This document shows positions 8,813 through 17,290 of a stretch of DNA of 64,000 nt, piece by piece. Source of the stretch: Archangium violaceum (GTDB taxonomy: Bacteria; Myxococcota; Myxococcia; Myxococcales; Myxococcaceae). Where the stretch lies: the NCBI RefSeq assembly GCF_016859125.1, contig NZ_CP069338.1, forward strand, positions 5,271,501 to 5,335,500, read 5' to 3'. The translations under genes and the position numbers were made by a program. The notes under the pieces are model-generated. The model was not told the DNA's origin, did no database searches, and saw nothing but the letters and a program-made list of their open reading frames with translations. Position 1 is the stretch's first letter. Each line of letters starts with the position of its first letter.

Positions 8813-9604
8813 ATGACTACCCGCCTCCGCCTCTACCAGGTCGACGCTTTCTCCTCGCAGGTCTTCGGGGGCAACCCCGCCGCGGTCTGCCCGCTCGACG
8901 CCTGGCTGCCGGACGATGTGCTCCTGGCCATCGCGGCGGAGAACAACCTCTCCGAGACGGCCTTCGTGCTGCGCGATGAGATTCGCGGCTGGCAGATCCG
9001 CTGGTTCACCCCCGCGCAGGAGGTGGACCTGTGCGGTCATGCCACGCTGGCCGCGGCCTACATCCTCTTCACGCGCCTGGCGCCGGGGTTGGAGAAGGCG
9101 CAGTTCAACTCGCGCTCGGGGCCGCTGGTGGTGACGCAGCAGGAGGGCGAGTGGATGGAGATGGACTTCCCCGCTCGGCCGCCCGAGCCGTGCCCGGTGC
9201 CGGAGGGGCTGGTGGAGGCCCTGGGCGCCGAGCCGCGCGAGACGCTGCTGTCGCGTGACTTGCTGGCCGTCTTCGACAGCGAGGAGCAGGTGAGGGCGCT
9301 CAACCCCGACATGGCGAAGCTGGCCCAGCTGGACTTGTTCGCGGTGACGGCGACGGCGCGGGGCTCGGAGGCGGACTTCGTCTCGCGCTTCTTCGCGCCC
9401 CGGGTGGGCGTGCCGGAGGATCCGGTGACGGGCTCGGCGCACTGCACGCTGGTTCCCTACTGGGCGCAGAAGCTGGGCAAGAAGCAGCTGCTGGCGCACC
9501 AGGTGTCCGCGCGCGGCGGCGTGCTCCAGTGCGAGGACCGCGGCGAGCGCGTGGGCATCTCCGGACAGGCCGTGCTGTACCTCGAGGGCCACATCATCTT
9601 GTGA
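8813..9604 (+). CDS. PhzF-family isomerase/epimerase-like protein
   Basis: 263 residues of the PhzF superfamily, with a duplicated diaminopimelate-epimerase-like fold. Family landmarks are YQVDAFSSQVFGGNPAAVC at 8-26, the general base Glu48 in NNLSETAFV, the WFTPAQEVDLCGHATLA segment and EDPVTGSAHCTL near 210-220. The best-known member isomerises a phenazine precursor; most members have unknown substrates. No other phenazine genes are nearby, so a phenazine role is not supported. ATG at 8813 chosen because upstream codons in frame show no family similarity. It probably shares a transcript with the SDR gene. Confidence 0.88.
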   Translation: MTTRLRLYQVDAFSSQVFGGNPAAVCPLDAWLPDDVLLAIAAENNLSETAFVLRDEIRGWQIRWFTPAQEVDLCGHATLAAAYILFTRLAPGLEKAQFNSRSGPLVVTQQEGEWMEMDFPARPPEPCPVPEGLVEALGAEPRETLLSRDLLAVFDSEEQVRALNPDMAKLAQLDLFAVTATARGSEADFVSRFFAPRVGVPEDPVTGSAHCTLVPYWAQKLGKKQLLAHQVSARGGVLQCEDRGERVGISGQAVLYLEGHIIL

Positions 9605-9677
9605 GGCTCCCTCTCGCTCTGGCTGGTGTTTCGCCCTTCAAGAACTCGAATCAAAAATGGACCAGAGTAGGCACGTA

Positions 9678-9699
9678 ACCCCACCGTATTCGCGACGAC
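9678..9699 (+). repeat. orphan IS1380-type terminal inverted repeat
   Basis: The stretch from 9678, reading ACCCCACCGTATTCGCGACG, is nearly identical to the right terminal repeat of the IS1380 element at 42109-43848 read inward from 43850, with one substitution in the first 20 bases. Similarity ends after about 22 bases. It is probably the last trace of a related element next to the IS110 remnant, though coincidence cannot be excluded. Confidence 0.4.
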
Positions 9700-9764
9700 A
9701 CGCTTGTTGATGGAGGTTTGGACCGGCTGGTTGATGGGCATCAGCGAGGACGCACGGGCGCGCA

Positions 9765-10181
9765 TCACACCATGAAGGCAATCTGCTCGTTGAGGTGCAG
9801 CATGAGACTCAGCAGCGGGGCCACCTGGGCCATGAGCCTGCCCGGTAGCGCCAGGGCCGCCACTATCCGCAACCCCTCGTGCCGCACCAGGGCACTCACC
9901 AGGGAGATGGAGCGGGTGCGTGTGCGCACCAGCGCCTCGCGCACCGCCAGCTGCGCCTTCATGTGCCTCCTGGCGTCCGAAGTGCGGTGCGCCGGCCGGT
10001 ACGCTCCCAGCCTGCACGCCTCCGCCAGACTGCGAGCATCCCTCTAGTCTGTCTGACCCGACGGCTGCGCGTGGCGTACCCGTTGCGTCCGAACCCGCTG
10101 CTCCAACACCACCACGCCTCTCTCGCCCAGGATGCACACCTGGCTGTCCCGCTTGTGCACGTCGATGCCGATGTACTCCAT
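9765..10181 (-). pseudogene. IS110-family transposase, degraded
   Basis: Minus-strand reading from ATG at 10181 gives MEYIGIDVHKRDSQVCILGE, the DEDD-domain start of IS110 transposases, then stops early after RVRHAQPSGQTD. Downstream, in shifted frames, it reads ACRLGAYRPAHRTSDARRH and then (9765-9962) REALVRTRTRSISLVSALVR and GRLMAQVAPLLSLMLHLNEQIA. Most of the catalytic core and the C-terminal Ser-containing domain are gone. At least one internal deletion and two frameshifts make it non-functional. The element's ends could not be set. Confidence 0.75.
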
Positions 10182-10270
10182 CGCCCATTCCTCCCACTTC
10201 GGCGGTTACGTCCGCACCGCCGCAATGTAGGGCTCGGTGGACCTCCACTCGATGCCCGTCTTCCGGGCTA

Positions 10271-11137
10271 TCAGTCAGGGATGCGGTGGCCGAAGAAGTA
10301 GCGGACGCCGTCCTCGTACTTCGCGGCGTCGGGGCTGTTGAGGAAGGACTCGGCGATGCGCGCGGCCGCGAGTGGTTGGAAGACCTTGTCCACGAACATG
10401 TCGTGGCAGTCGATGCCGGTGGATGCCTCGAAACGGCGGCGGAGATCAACTTCGGCACGGCGCGCTGGGCCGAGATCATGGGCGAGTCTGTGGGCGAAAT
10501 ACTTAACACTTGCAAGCTCGCCGTTGAAGACGAGGACGTTGCCACTGCCGTATTGGGCACACAAGGCTTCGTAGCGGTGCATGACGAGGCCGAGGTACTC
10601 CTCCAGTGCATCCTCCGGTGGCTCCACTGCGAGGAGGCTCCACTCCCGCTCCATCATCAGTGACAGCATGATGGGGAAATAATCAACATCCTTTATCCTG
10701 GCGAGGCGGAGGGTGATGTAATGGTCGACAATGACGGGGACGGCGTCGAGAAAACCCCAGTTGACGAACGCGTCACAGTAGGCGGAAGCCTTGTCGCGAT
10801 AGTAGTAGAGCGCCATTTTGTCCTGGGTTTTCCGCTCCGCCTCGAGTTCCTCCCGCATTTGCTGGAAGCAGGAGAAGGTGCCCGCATCCCCCAAGAGGGT
10901 GCGAATGGTGGCACGCAGGACTCCATCCTCGGTCTTGCGGTAGATCTCCAGGAGTTCTTCGACTCGGCTGAAGTCACCCATTTTGAGCAAGTTGAATATC
11001 TCTTCCGTGCGAAGCCAGAGGCGCTTGTCGGGCTCCTCCTGTAGTTCGGGAAAGTCCGGAGGCGTGGGGCGAGGGAAGTACCCGTCGTAGAGAGGAATGA
11101 GTTGGTTCTCGTAGAACGTTCGGCGCTTTGGGGGCAT
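10271..11137 (-). CDS. putative immunity protein of the adjacent toxin
   Basis: 288 residues, largely alpha-helical, beginning MPPKRRTFYENQLIPLYDGY. No domain was recognised with confidence. The repeated helix pairs (LLKMGDFSRVEELLEIYRKT, RDKASAYCDAFVNWGFLDAV) suggest a HEAT-like superhelix, as in many immunity proteins. It lies 35 bp downstream of the toxin-like gene ending at 11173, the usual order for toxin then immunity. Base composition is lower in GC than in flanking genes. ATG at 11137 is preceded by GAGG at suitable spacing; the upstream extension overlaps the toxin gene and looks non-coding. The function is inferred from position only. Confidence 0.55.
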   Translation of the reverse strand: MPPKRRTFYENQLIPLYDGYFPRPTPPDFPELQEEPDKRLWLRTEEIFNLLKMGDFSRVEELLEIYRKTEDGVLRATIRTLLGDAGTFSCFQQMREELEAERKTQDKMALYYYRDKASAYCDAFVNWGFLDAVPVIVDHYITLRLARIKDVDYFPIMLSLMMEREWSLLAVEPPEDALEEYLGLVMHRYEALCAQYGSGNVLVFNGELASVKYFAHRLAHDLGPARRAEVDLRRRFEASTGIDCHDMFVDKVFQPLAAARIAESFLNSPDAAKYEDGVRYFFGHRIPD

Positions 11138-11172
11138 GGAAATGGAGCGTGCCTCGTAGGAGTTGGTAGGGA

Positions 11173-11664
11173 CTAGTTTCGCTTCCAGGAGGAGGGGGTC
11201 CGGCCGGAGAGTCTTGTCCTGCTGGCGCCAGACTCCCGGAAGTGCTGGTGCCACTTGTCGGGTGTGCCGGCTTGCCAGTCGGTAAACTGGTCGTCGATCT
11301 TCTTGCACACCCGGCATAAGAGATCGTGAGGCTGGAGATTGCCTGCACCTGTTGGACAGCCGCCCGCGGTCTTGGGCGTGAGATGGTTGACTTTCTTGAA
11401 GCCGTCCGTCCTCTTGGGAGGCTCCTCCTTGGGATTGGCGGCGACAAAACGTTCAGTGATTCCTGGATTGTTTTTGAGGAATTCTCTTTGATATGTTTTT
11501 GATATGTTTATGCGTTCCCCGGTGCGTCTGTTCTCTACCTGGCACTTCCATGCTGCTTCGATGGACGCCGTGGAGACGGCACCGCGTGAGCGGAAGACGT
11601 CGCAGGGCGGCTCGGGGAAGACGCGCCCCTCGCAGGTGCACTCCTTGTCCTTCATGGCCTTCAT
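11173..11664 (-). CDS. toxin C-terminal domain, HNH-like nuclease, probably 5'-truncated
   Basis: 163 residues from ATG 11664. The C-terminal part has FKKVNHLTPKTAGGCP, then GNLQPHDLLCRVCKKIDDQF. This is a His-Asn plus Cys pattern typical of compact HNH/treble-clef nuclease toxins (inference). Two Cys in CTCEGRVFPEPPCDVF precede it. There is no signal or delivery domain. The open frame runs upstream directly into the left end of the IS21 remnant at 11703, so the original N-terminal part may have been lost to that insertion. Followed at once by the immunity-like gene at 10271-11137. Confidence 0.5.
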   Translation of the reverse strand: MKAMKDKECTCEGRVFPEPPCDVFRSRGAVSTASIEAAWKCQVENRRTGERINISKTYQREFLKNNPGITERFVAANPKEEPPKRTDGFKKVNHLTPKTAGGCPTGAGNLQPHDLLCRVCKKIDDQFTDWQAGTPDKWHQHFRESGASRTRLSGRTPSSWKRN

Positions 11665-11734
11665 GGTGGCCAGGATGTCCCTTCGCCACTGGGTGCGTTT
11701 CCGGCCATCGTGATCACCCAGATCGGTCGATCGT

Positions 11735-12056
11735 GATCCGTAATCACCACGTTCTGGTGCTCGGCCACCCAGCGGCACGAGCCCAGCTGGCGCACCAGAC
11801 TCTTGTCCAGTTCGCGCTTGGGTGCGTAGTCGATGTCCTCCAGGCTCGCGCTGCTCAGCCGCAGCTTCGCCTCGCGCAGGCAGCGCGCCGTGCGCGCGTT
11901 CTCCCGGTGCAGCCACTCGGCGTCCACCAGCATTCCCAGCCGCTCGTCGAAGGACAGCTTCGCCAGCTCGGGGTCCTTCTGCTGCCGCTCCCACTCGGCG
12001 GCCAGGACGGAGAGCTTCAGGGCGTGCAGTTTCTGCATCGTCGGTTCGTTCAGCAC
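11735..12056 (-). pseudogene. istB: IstB, N-terminal fragment
   Basis: From GTG 12056 (GAGGAG upstream) it reads VLNEPTMQKLHALKLSVLAA, then DPELAKLSFDERLGMLVDAE and SLEDIDYAPKRELDKSLVRQL. This is the N-terminal helical domain of IS21 IstB helper ATPases. Homology stops at EHQNVVIT, just before the Walker A loop, where the sequence joins the element's left terminal repeat. Without Walker A and B the product could not hydrolyse ATP. Confidence 0.75.
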
Positions 12057-12182
12057 GTGCTTCTCCTCGGGTGTATGGCACCTGCCGGGTGCCGCGGTGT
12101 TGGAGGGCCTCGTCGTCGCGCGCCGGCGCACGCAGTGCGACGGCGCGCCCCTCACGCACGAGGCTCCCAGGTGGCGTGAGGG

Positions 12183-13152
12183 TCAGTGATAGTAGTCGCC
12201 GCCGCGCATGTTCTCGTGCGTCTGCGCGGCGGGCTCCGGCTGCACTTCGTCCGTTGGTGGGGCGAGCCGGTCCAGCCCGTTCTGGAGAATGGAGTCGACG
12301 TGCCGGAAGGAGCGGGCGCTCACTGCCAGGGCTCGCGTGCACGCCGCCTCCAGCCGCTCGTTACCGTAGCGTTTGGCCAGCCCCAGTATCCCCAGGCAGG
12401 AGCGGTAGCCCATCTCCGGGTGGGGACGCTCGCGCAGGATGCTCTCCACCAGCTTCTGGGTGTTGGGGCCGATGGTGCCCGCCCAGTGCACCAGCCGCGA
12501 GGGCGTCCACTCCAGGTGCTTCTGGTGCGCCTTGGGCATGTGCTCGGGCTGCGTGGTGTGCCGGCCCCGCTCGTCGCTGCGCACGTGGCTCGCCACGCTG
12601 GTACAGCTCCACCAGTGGTGGTGCACCTGCACGTGGTAGTCGATGTTGACTCTCACCTGCGTCCACTCGCCGTAGGTGAAGGACTCGGCCGGTAGCGGCC
12701 TCAGCGCGGGCTTATCCAGCCGCTCGAAGAGCTCGCGCCGGCTCGCCTCGTACAGCCGCATCTTCCGGTTGTTGATGTCCTCGAGCAGCTCGCCAATGCG
12801 CTCATTGAGCGCCTCCAGCGAGAAGAAGGTGTGGTGGCGCAGCCGCGCCAGCAGCCAGCGCTGCACCACCAGCACGCCCACCTCCACCTTCGCCTTGTCC
12901 CGGGTCGGGCAGGGGCCGCTGGGCCGCTGGCTTCGGCGCGGCGCCATACAGCCGCTCCTCCAACTCCTCCTCCCGCATCTGCTCCACCTGCTCCCCGTCC
13001 AGCTTCGCCGCCGTGGCGCGCGCCAGCACGCTCCCCACCGCCCCCGCGCTGATTCCCAGGCTGCTGGCCACCTCCCGGTGGCTTCTCTTCTGCACCCACT
13101 TCTGCCGTAGCACTTCTCGTATGTGACGCATGGACAGTCGCTCCGTGGCCAT
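12183..13152 (-). pseudogene. istA: IstA transposase with deleted DDE core
   Basis: ATG 13152 starts [20 protein letters not shown] and a helix-turn-helix ([20 protein letters not shown]). Homology then jumps, near 12905-12920 and in another frame, to the C-terminal part: [40 protein letters not shown], and on to the end at 12183. The RNase H-like DDE region between them is missing. Junction and frame change together make it inactive. Confidence 0.75.
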
Positions 13153-13501
13153 CGGCCCTCCTCGCGGAGGGCCGTCGACGAATGCCGTCCAGCGTGCTCG
13201 CTCGGCTCGCCCGCCCTCCCGCGTCCGGTGCTACCAGCCGACGGGCCCCGTAGGGCGAACCACCTGACCTCCAGCGTAGTCCTCGGACCCAAAGGCCCGC
13301 GGAGCACGATGGCCGATCCCGGTGAGCACGATGGGCCGACGCGCGCCCTCTGCGCTACCTCCACCTACCTCTGCCCGCCAGTTTCAGGCCGCGACGCTCG
13401 GCTCGTACAAATTCCCGCGCTTCTCGGTGAGCATCGACAATTTGAATGCAGGGGTGAACTCCGGGGCCCAAACGCCCCGGACCAGGCGAAGGGGGGCGCC
13501 A

Positions 13502-13681
13502 ATGGGACAATTCTCCGTGGAGCATCCGACACCGCTGACCTTCGAGGCGCTGACGCTCGCCAACGAGGAACTGCGTCCCTTGCCGCTGCTGTGGCGCGGA
13601 CACCTTCCACTGCACGAGGGGCTTCACGAGGCGCACGCCCTCGCCGTGCGCGTGAATGGCCTGCCCGCGAGGAAGCCTTAA
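13502..13681 (+). pseudogene. short ORF, possible DUF2169 N-terminal remnant
   Basis: 59 codons from ATG 13502: MGQFSVEHPTPLTFEALTLA and then NEELRPL. This start is similar in style to DUF2169 proteins, which begin with a TPF/TPL-containing strand followed by a sentence like DEEGRPLLVPVVKATF. The rest (WRGHLPLHEGLHEAHALAV) does not fit and ends at 13681. DUF2169 genes usually sit just upstream of DUF4150 genes, and the next gene here is DUF4150, which supports the guess. The region 13338-13500 to its left has no recognisable coding content. It may instead be a spurious ORF. Confidence 0.3.
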
Positions 13682-13724
13682 ACCCTCGTTCCTGCCGCTC
13701 GAGTTTCCCTCAAGGAGTCACCTC

Positions 13725-14189
13725 ATGGCCAACACCGTCGGTGTCAACAAGATGTCCGTCATCACCAAGGACTCCAACGGCACCACCGTCGCCTTCCCGG
13801 ACGTATGCAAGACTCCCAGCCCAGTCGGCCCCGTCCCCATTCCCTACCCCAACATTGCCCGCTCCTCGGACACGGCCCAGGGCACCAGGAGCGTGCTGGT
13901 AGAGAGCAACCCGGTGTGCGTGAAGGACTCGAACTTCAGCACCAGCACGGGCGACGAGGCAGGCACGGCGGGGGGTGGCGTGGCCTCGAGCAAAACCAAG
14001 GGCAAGGCCGAGTTCGTCAACTTCTCCTTCGACGTGAAATTCGAGGGGAAGAACGTGGCCCGCGCTTTCGACCTCATGCTGCACAACGACAAGAACACCC
14101 CGCCCTTCCCCGTGATGCAGCCCCCCGTGGTGGCCCTCGGCAGGGACAAGGAAAAACCCAGGTGCCTGGTATGCGACAAGGACCTATAG
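13725..14189 (+). CDS. DUF4150 PAAR-like protein
   Basis: 154 residues. MANTVGVNKMSVITKDSNGT, PDVCKTPSPVGPVPIPYPNIA and the VKFEGKNVARAFDLMLHN segment are the DUF4150 (PAAR-like) signature. PAAR-like proteins cap the spike of contractile injection systems and carry effectors. It ends shortly after the domain with CLVCDKDL, so it carries no toxin domain of its own. ATG 13725 has AAGGAG seven bases upstream. It leads a tightly spaced plus-strand operon running to the AHH toxin. Confidence 0.87.
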   Translation: MANTVGVNKMSVITKDSNGTTVAFPDVCKTPSPVGPVPIPYPNIARSSDTAQGTRSVLVESNPVCVKDSNFSTSTGDEAGTAGGGVASSKTKGKAEFVNFSFDVKFEGKNVARAFDLMLHNDKNTPPFPVMQPPVVALGRDKEKPRCLVCDKDL

Positions 14190-14217
14190 CCGCCGCCTGC
14201 ACATGGAGGACTGACGC

Positions 14218-14781
14218 ATGAAGACAGACGACACGCAACAGCCGGGCGGCCCTGCTGTGCTCGAGCCCATTCTCGCTCCACGGCAGGGCTGGGTGGCCGG
14301 GCTCGCCACTGACGGGGGAGTGTTGGTGGACTTCCCGGGCAACTCCAGAGGCCCCGTGGGGGCGAAGCTGGGGTTGCCGCTCGATGCACGCGCGGTGCGG
14401 GAGGCCGTGGCCCGACGCCAGCCCGTCATGCTCCTTTTCGAGGAGGGGGACCCGCGCCGTCCCTTCCTGCTGGCCTTCGTCTACACCCCCAGCCCCACGC
14501 CCATGCTGGACTCGCTGCTGGAGAACACCGCGACATACCCGCCCGAGCACGTGAAGGTGGACGGCCAGCGCATGCCGCTCAAGGTGAAGGGCCGTAGCGA
14601 GGTGTCCTTCTCGTGTGGCGACTCGCGCGTCACCCTCACGCCCAACGAGCTGTCGCTGGTGTGCGGCGAGGCCAGCCTCACCCTGCAGCGCAACGGCCGG
14701 GCCGTGCTGCGGGGCGTGCGGGTTGAGTCACGCGCGGAGGATGTCAACCGGATAAAGGGTGGCGCGGTGGAGGTGAACTAG
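14218..14781 (+). CDS. DUF6484 domain protein, T6SS accessory
   Basis: 187 residues with an OB/beta-rich look. It begins with ILAPRQGWVAGLATDGGVLV DFPGN, then ARRQPVMLLFEEGDPRRPFL, typical of the DUF6484 domain found beside DUF4150/DUF2169 genes in type VI effector clusters. The C-terminal half (LKVKGRSEVSFSCGDSRVTL and RVESRAEDVNRIKGGAVEVN) resembles the VgrG-like beta-helix coat. No enzymatic motif. Starts 29 bp after the DUF4150 gene and stops one base before the next GTG start, so cotranslation is likely. Confidence 0.75.
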   Translation: MKTDDTQQPGGPAVLEPILAPRQGWVAGLATDGGVLVDFPGNSRGPVGAKLGLPLDARAVREAVARRQPVMLLFEEGDPRRPFLLAFVYTPSPTPMLDSLLENTATYPPEHVKVDGQRMPLKVKGRSEVSFSCGDSRVTLTPNELSLVCGEASLTLQRNGRAVLRGVRVESRAEDVNRIKGGAVEVN

Positions 14782-14782
14782 C

Positions 14783-16093
14783 GTGGAGGCGCTCAGCGAC
14801 GAGCTGTTCCTCAACTGGGAGGTATACGAGGAGCACCTGGAGGAGGCGGAGTTCCTCTGGGGCCAGAGGGAGCGGCAGGGTGGGTCTCCCGAGTACCGGC
14901 TGCCGGAGGTGGCCGAGGGAGAAGAGCGGCTGCTGGCCCGGGTGGATGCACTGGTGTTGGGAGGCACACCGGTAGCAGAGGGGTTGCTGGTGCCGGCACT
15001 GGAGTCCGAGCTGCCCACGCGCACCAGCGCCGCGGCGTACACGCTGCTGGTGGGGGGCGTGCCCGGCGCGAGCCAGGCGGTGCTGGAGGCGGTGAGGAAG
15101 GAGGTGCCCGGTGTGTTGGAGGCCATGGCGAAGGCCCTGGCCCTCCTGGAGCCTGGTGCCTTGCCGGCCTGGGTACCGCAGCTTTTGGAGGCACCGGAGC
15201 CCGCACTCCAGGCGCTGGCGCTGGGCGTGCTGGGGACACACGGGGGCGTGCCGACGGCCCGGTTGTTGGCCCTCCTGCAGCACGAGGAGGAGGAGGTGGT
15301 GGCTGCGGCCCTGCGGGCCCTGGCTCGCAGTCGCACGGCCGTGGACGGCAGGACTCTGCAGCACCTGCTGGCCTCGCCCGTGCCGGCGGTGCGCGACGCC
15401 GCCATTGAGGCCGGGCTGGCGGGAGGCCAGCGCGCCGCCTGGGCCGCGTGTCAGGCCACGCTCGCCGTGCCGGATGCGCACCTCTCCCGGCTGCTATGGG
15501 CCCTGGGGGGAGACGACAGGGACGTGCAGCGGCTGGTGGCACTGCTCGACACTCCTGCCCTGCGTGCGGACGTGCTGTGGGTGCTCGGCTTCTCCGGCCG
15601 CCTGGCCGCAGCCGACGCCTGCATGGTGTGCCTGGCAGACCCCTCCGTGACTGCTCTGGCCGGCGAGGCCTTCTCCGCACTGACGGGCCTGCGCCTGAAG
15701 GGCCCTTACGCACTGGAGCGCTCCGAGCCGTCAGAAGCCGAGTTGGATACCAACCCGGACATGGACATCCGCCGCTCGATGGAGGACTTGCTGCCCCTGC
15801 CCGCCCCGGACGCGGTAGCCGCATGGTGGAAGGAGGCACGCCCGCGCTTCACCCCGGGGCAACGCTACCTTCTCGGTGAGCCACTCACCGCGGGCTCCCT
15901 GCTGGAGGCGCTGGAGACAGCCCCCATGCGCCGCCGGCACGTATTGGGCCTGGAGGTGACGCTGCGCAGCCAGGGCCAGGTGCGTGTACCCACCCGCGCG
16001 TGGGCCCGTACCCAGGAGGCCGCCCTGCGCGCGGCTCGAGCCCTGCCCCCAGCACATTTCGCACGCCCCTTCACGGAGGGACTCTCCTCATGA
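14783..16093 (+). CDS. TIGR02270-family HEAT-like repeat protein
   Basis: 436 residues from GTG 14783. LNWEVYEEHLEEAEFLW at the start and a run of short helical repeats rich in Leu/Ala (residues about 50-300: LLEAPEPALQALALGVLGTH, and similar) match the TIGR02270 family found in type VI-related loci of proteobacteria and myxobacteria. The C-terminal part (WWKEARPRFTPGQRYLLGEP) is also conserved in that family. It is probably a scaffold or adaptor; no catalytic residues are apparent. The stop overlaps the next ATG in an ATGA arrangement. Confidence 0.8.
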   Translation: MEALSDELFLNWEVYEEHLEEAEFLWGQRERQGGSPEYRLPEVAEGEERLLARVDALVLGGTPVAEGLLVPALESELPTRTSAAAYTLLVGGVPGASQAVLEAVRKEVPGVLEAMAKALALLEPGALPAWVPQLLEAPEPALQALALGVLGTHGGVPTARLLALLQHEEEEVVAAALRALARSRTAVDGRTLQHLLASPVPAVRDAAIEAGLAGGQRAAWAACQATLAVPDAHLSRLLWALGGDDRDVQRLVALLDTPALRADVLWVLGFSGRLAAADACMVCLADPSVTALAGEAFSALTGLRLKGPYALERSEPSEAELDTNPDMDIRRSMEDLLPLPAPDAVAAWWKEARPRFTPGQRYLLGEPLTAGSLLEALETAPMRRRHVLGLEVTLRSQGQVRVPTRAWARTQEAALRAARALPPAHFARPFTEGLSS

Positions 16094-17259
16094 AAGCGGC
16101 ACCATGGCAGCTCGAGCTGCCTCCGGGCCATGTCGCCATGACAGGCCTGGGCATGACGTCCTCGCTGGGACTCAATGTGGTGGCGGGGTGCGCGGCGGCC
16201 CGCGCGGGGGTAACGCGCTTGAGCCACCTGGAGATTGAGGAGTCGGACGTGAAGACGCTGGAGAGTGTGCCCCTCAAGGGCCATACCGTGCGGGGCTTCA
16301 CGGACGGTTTCGAAGGAGTGGGACGCCTGCTGCGGCTGGCGGATGCGGCCCTGGGGGACATGCTGGAGTACTCGCGACTCAAGCCCGAGGAGGCCGGGCG
16401 CCTGGGCTTCTTCCTGTGCTTGCCCGGTGAGCTGTATGCGCGCATGCGCAGTGAGTCGGTGCGCACGCTGGAGGGAATGACGCCCACACTGGCGCAGGCA
16501 CTTGAGGAGGAGGACGCCCTGGAGCGCAAGCAGGCCCGGGAGGCCATGGAGCGGCGGCTGCTGCCGGAGTTGCTCACCCTGCACGGACTCACAGTGCCCC
16601 CTGCCGCGCGGGCCTGCTTTCCAGGGGGAGCGGCCACCTTCGCCCTGGCGCTGGCGCGTGCGGCGGATCTCCTGCGGACAAGAGAGCTGGAGCGCTGCGT
16701 GGTGGGGGGCGTGGACTCACTGGTGTACGGGGCCGCGTTGGAGGACGTGTACGAGCTGGGCTTGGTGCACACACCGGAGTCCGCCGTGGGCTTCTTCCCG
16801 GGAGAAGCGGCGGCCTTCGTGCTGCTGGAGAGGGCGGACGCCGCAAGGGCCCGAGAGGCCCGTGTGGAGGCATGGCTGGGCAACGTGGCCCTCGAGGCGG
16901 AGCCCTTCCACCGCTTCTCCGGCGAGGTACCTCTGGGGGCGGCGCTGCAGCGCGCCGCAGCGGCCTGCTGCAACGGGCAGCAGGTGGGCCTGGTGGTGGC
17001 CAACCTCAATGGGGACGAGTGGCGGGCGCGCGACTTCGGCACGGCCCTGCTGGCCATGAAGGAGGCGGGCCTGCCCACGGAGGCGCCGCGGTGGTACCCA
17101 CCGGCCTCCTTCGGCGAGGTGGGAGCCGCGACGGGCGCCGTCTCCACGTGCATGCTGGTGAGGGCTTTTGCCCGGGGCCATGCGGGTAGCCCCCACGCGC
17201 TCGTCCTCCTGCTGGCGGACGACGAAACCCGGAGCGCCTACCTCCTTCACGCGGCCTGA
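16090..17259 (+). CDS. beta-ketoacyl-synthase-like (thiolase-fold) protein, probably non-catalytic
   Basis: 389 residues. Start VAMTGLGMTSSLGLNVVAGC and RCVVGGVDSLVYGAALEDVY are thiolase-fold landmarks of ketoacyl synthases. The GHxxGAAG region carrying an active-site His in real synthases reads FGEVGAATGA, with Glu in place of His. The nucleophile region reads ARACFPGGAATFALA, which keeps a Cys in a non-standard context. The ATG at 16090 overlaps the previous stop (ATGA). A paralogue with similar losses occurs at 21820, also beside a DUF4150 gene. The association points to a role in effector loading or folding rather than fatty-acid synthesis (inference). Confidence 0.75.
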   Translation: MKAAPWQLELPPGHVAMTGLGMTSSLGLNVVAGCAAARAGVTRLSHLEIEESDVKTLESVPLKGHTVRGFTDGFEGVGRLLRLADAALGDMLEYSRLKPEEAGRLGFFLCLPGELYARMRSESVRTLEGMTPTLAQALEEEDALERKQAREAMERRLLPELLTLHGLTVPPAARACFPGGAATFALALARAADLLRTRELERCVVGGVDSLVYGAALEDVYELGLVHTPESAVGFFPGEAAAFVLLERADAARAREARVEAWLGNVALEAEPFHRFSGEVPLGAALQRAAAACCNGQQVGLVVANLNGDEWRARDFGTALLAMKEAGLPTEAPRWYPPASFGEVGAATGAVSTCMLVRAFARGHAGSPHALVLLLADDETRSAYLLHAA

Positions 17260-17290
17260 GGTGGCCGGTACACGACGAGGGAAGTCACCA

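Larger units (their letters stand above)
11703..13337 (-). mobile_element. IS21-family element, internally collapsed
   Basis: Contains istA then istB in minus orientation, both broken. The element's multiple terminal repeats can be seen. At the right (13301-13337) GAGCACGATGG occurs twice, 20-21 bases apart. At the left (11703-11740) ATCGTGATC occurs twice with the same spacing in inverted orientation. Reading both ends inward gives the parallel strings GGCCATCGTGATCACC and GGCCCATCGTGCTCACC. Both ends are therefore present while internal deletions have removed the transposase catalytic core and the IstB ATPase. It separates the minus-strand toxin pair from the DUF4150 cluster. No target duplication was clear. 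Confidence 0.7.

Noticed and set aside
8813-9604. Phenazine biosynthesis locus, from the PhzF-family gene
   Set aside because: No other phenazine genes are in the window, and most PhzF-family proteins are unrelated to phenazines.
13355-13636. Minus-strand frame as the missing 5' part of the toxin beyond the IS21 element
   Set aside because: The translation has no delivery-domain features and looks like antisense of the short plus-strand ORF; the element's ends do not join the two in frame.
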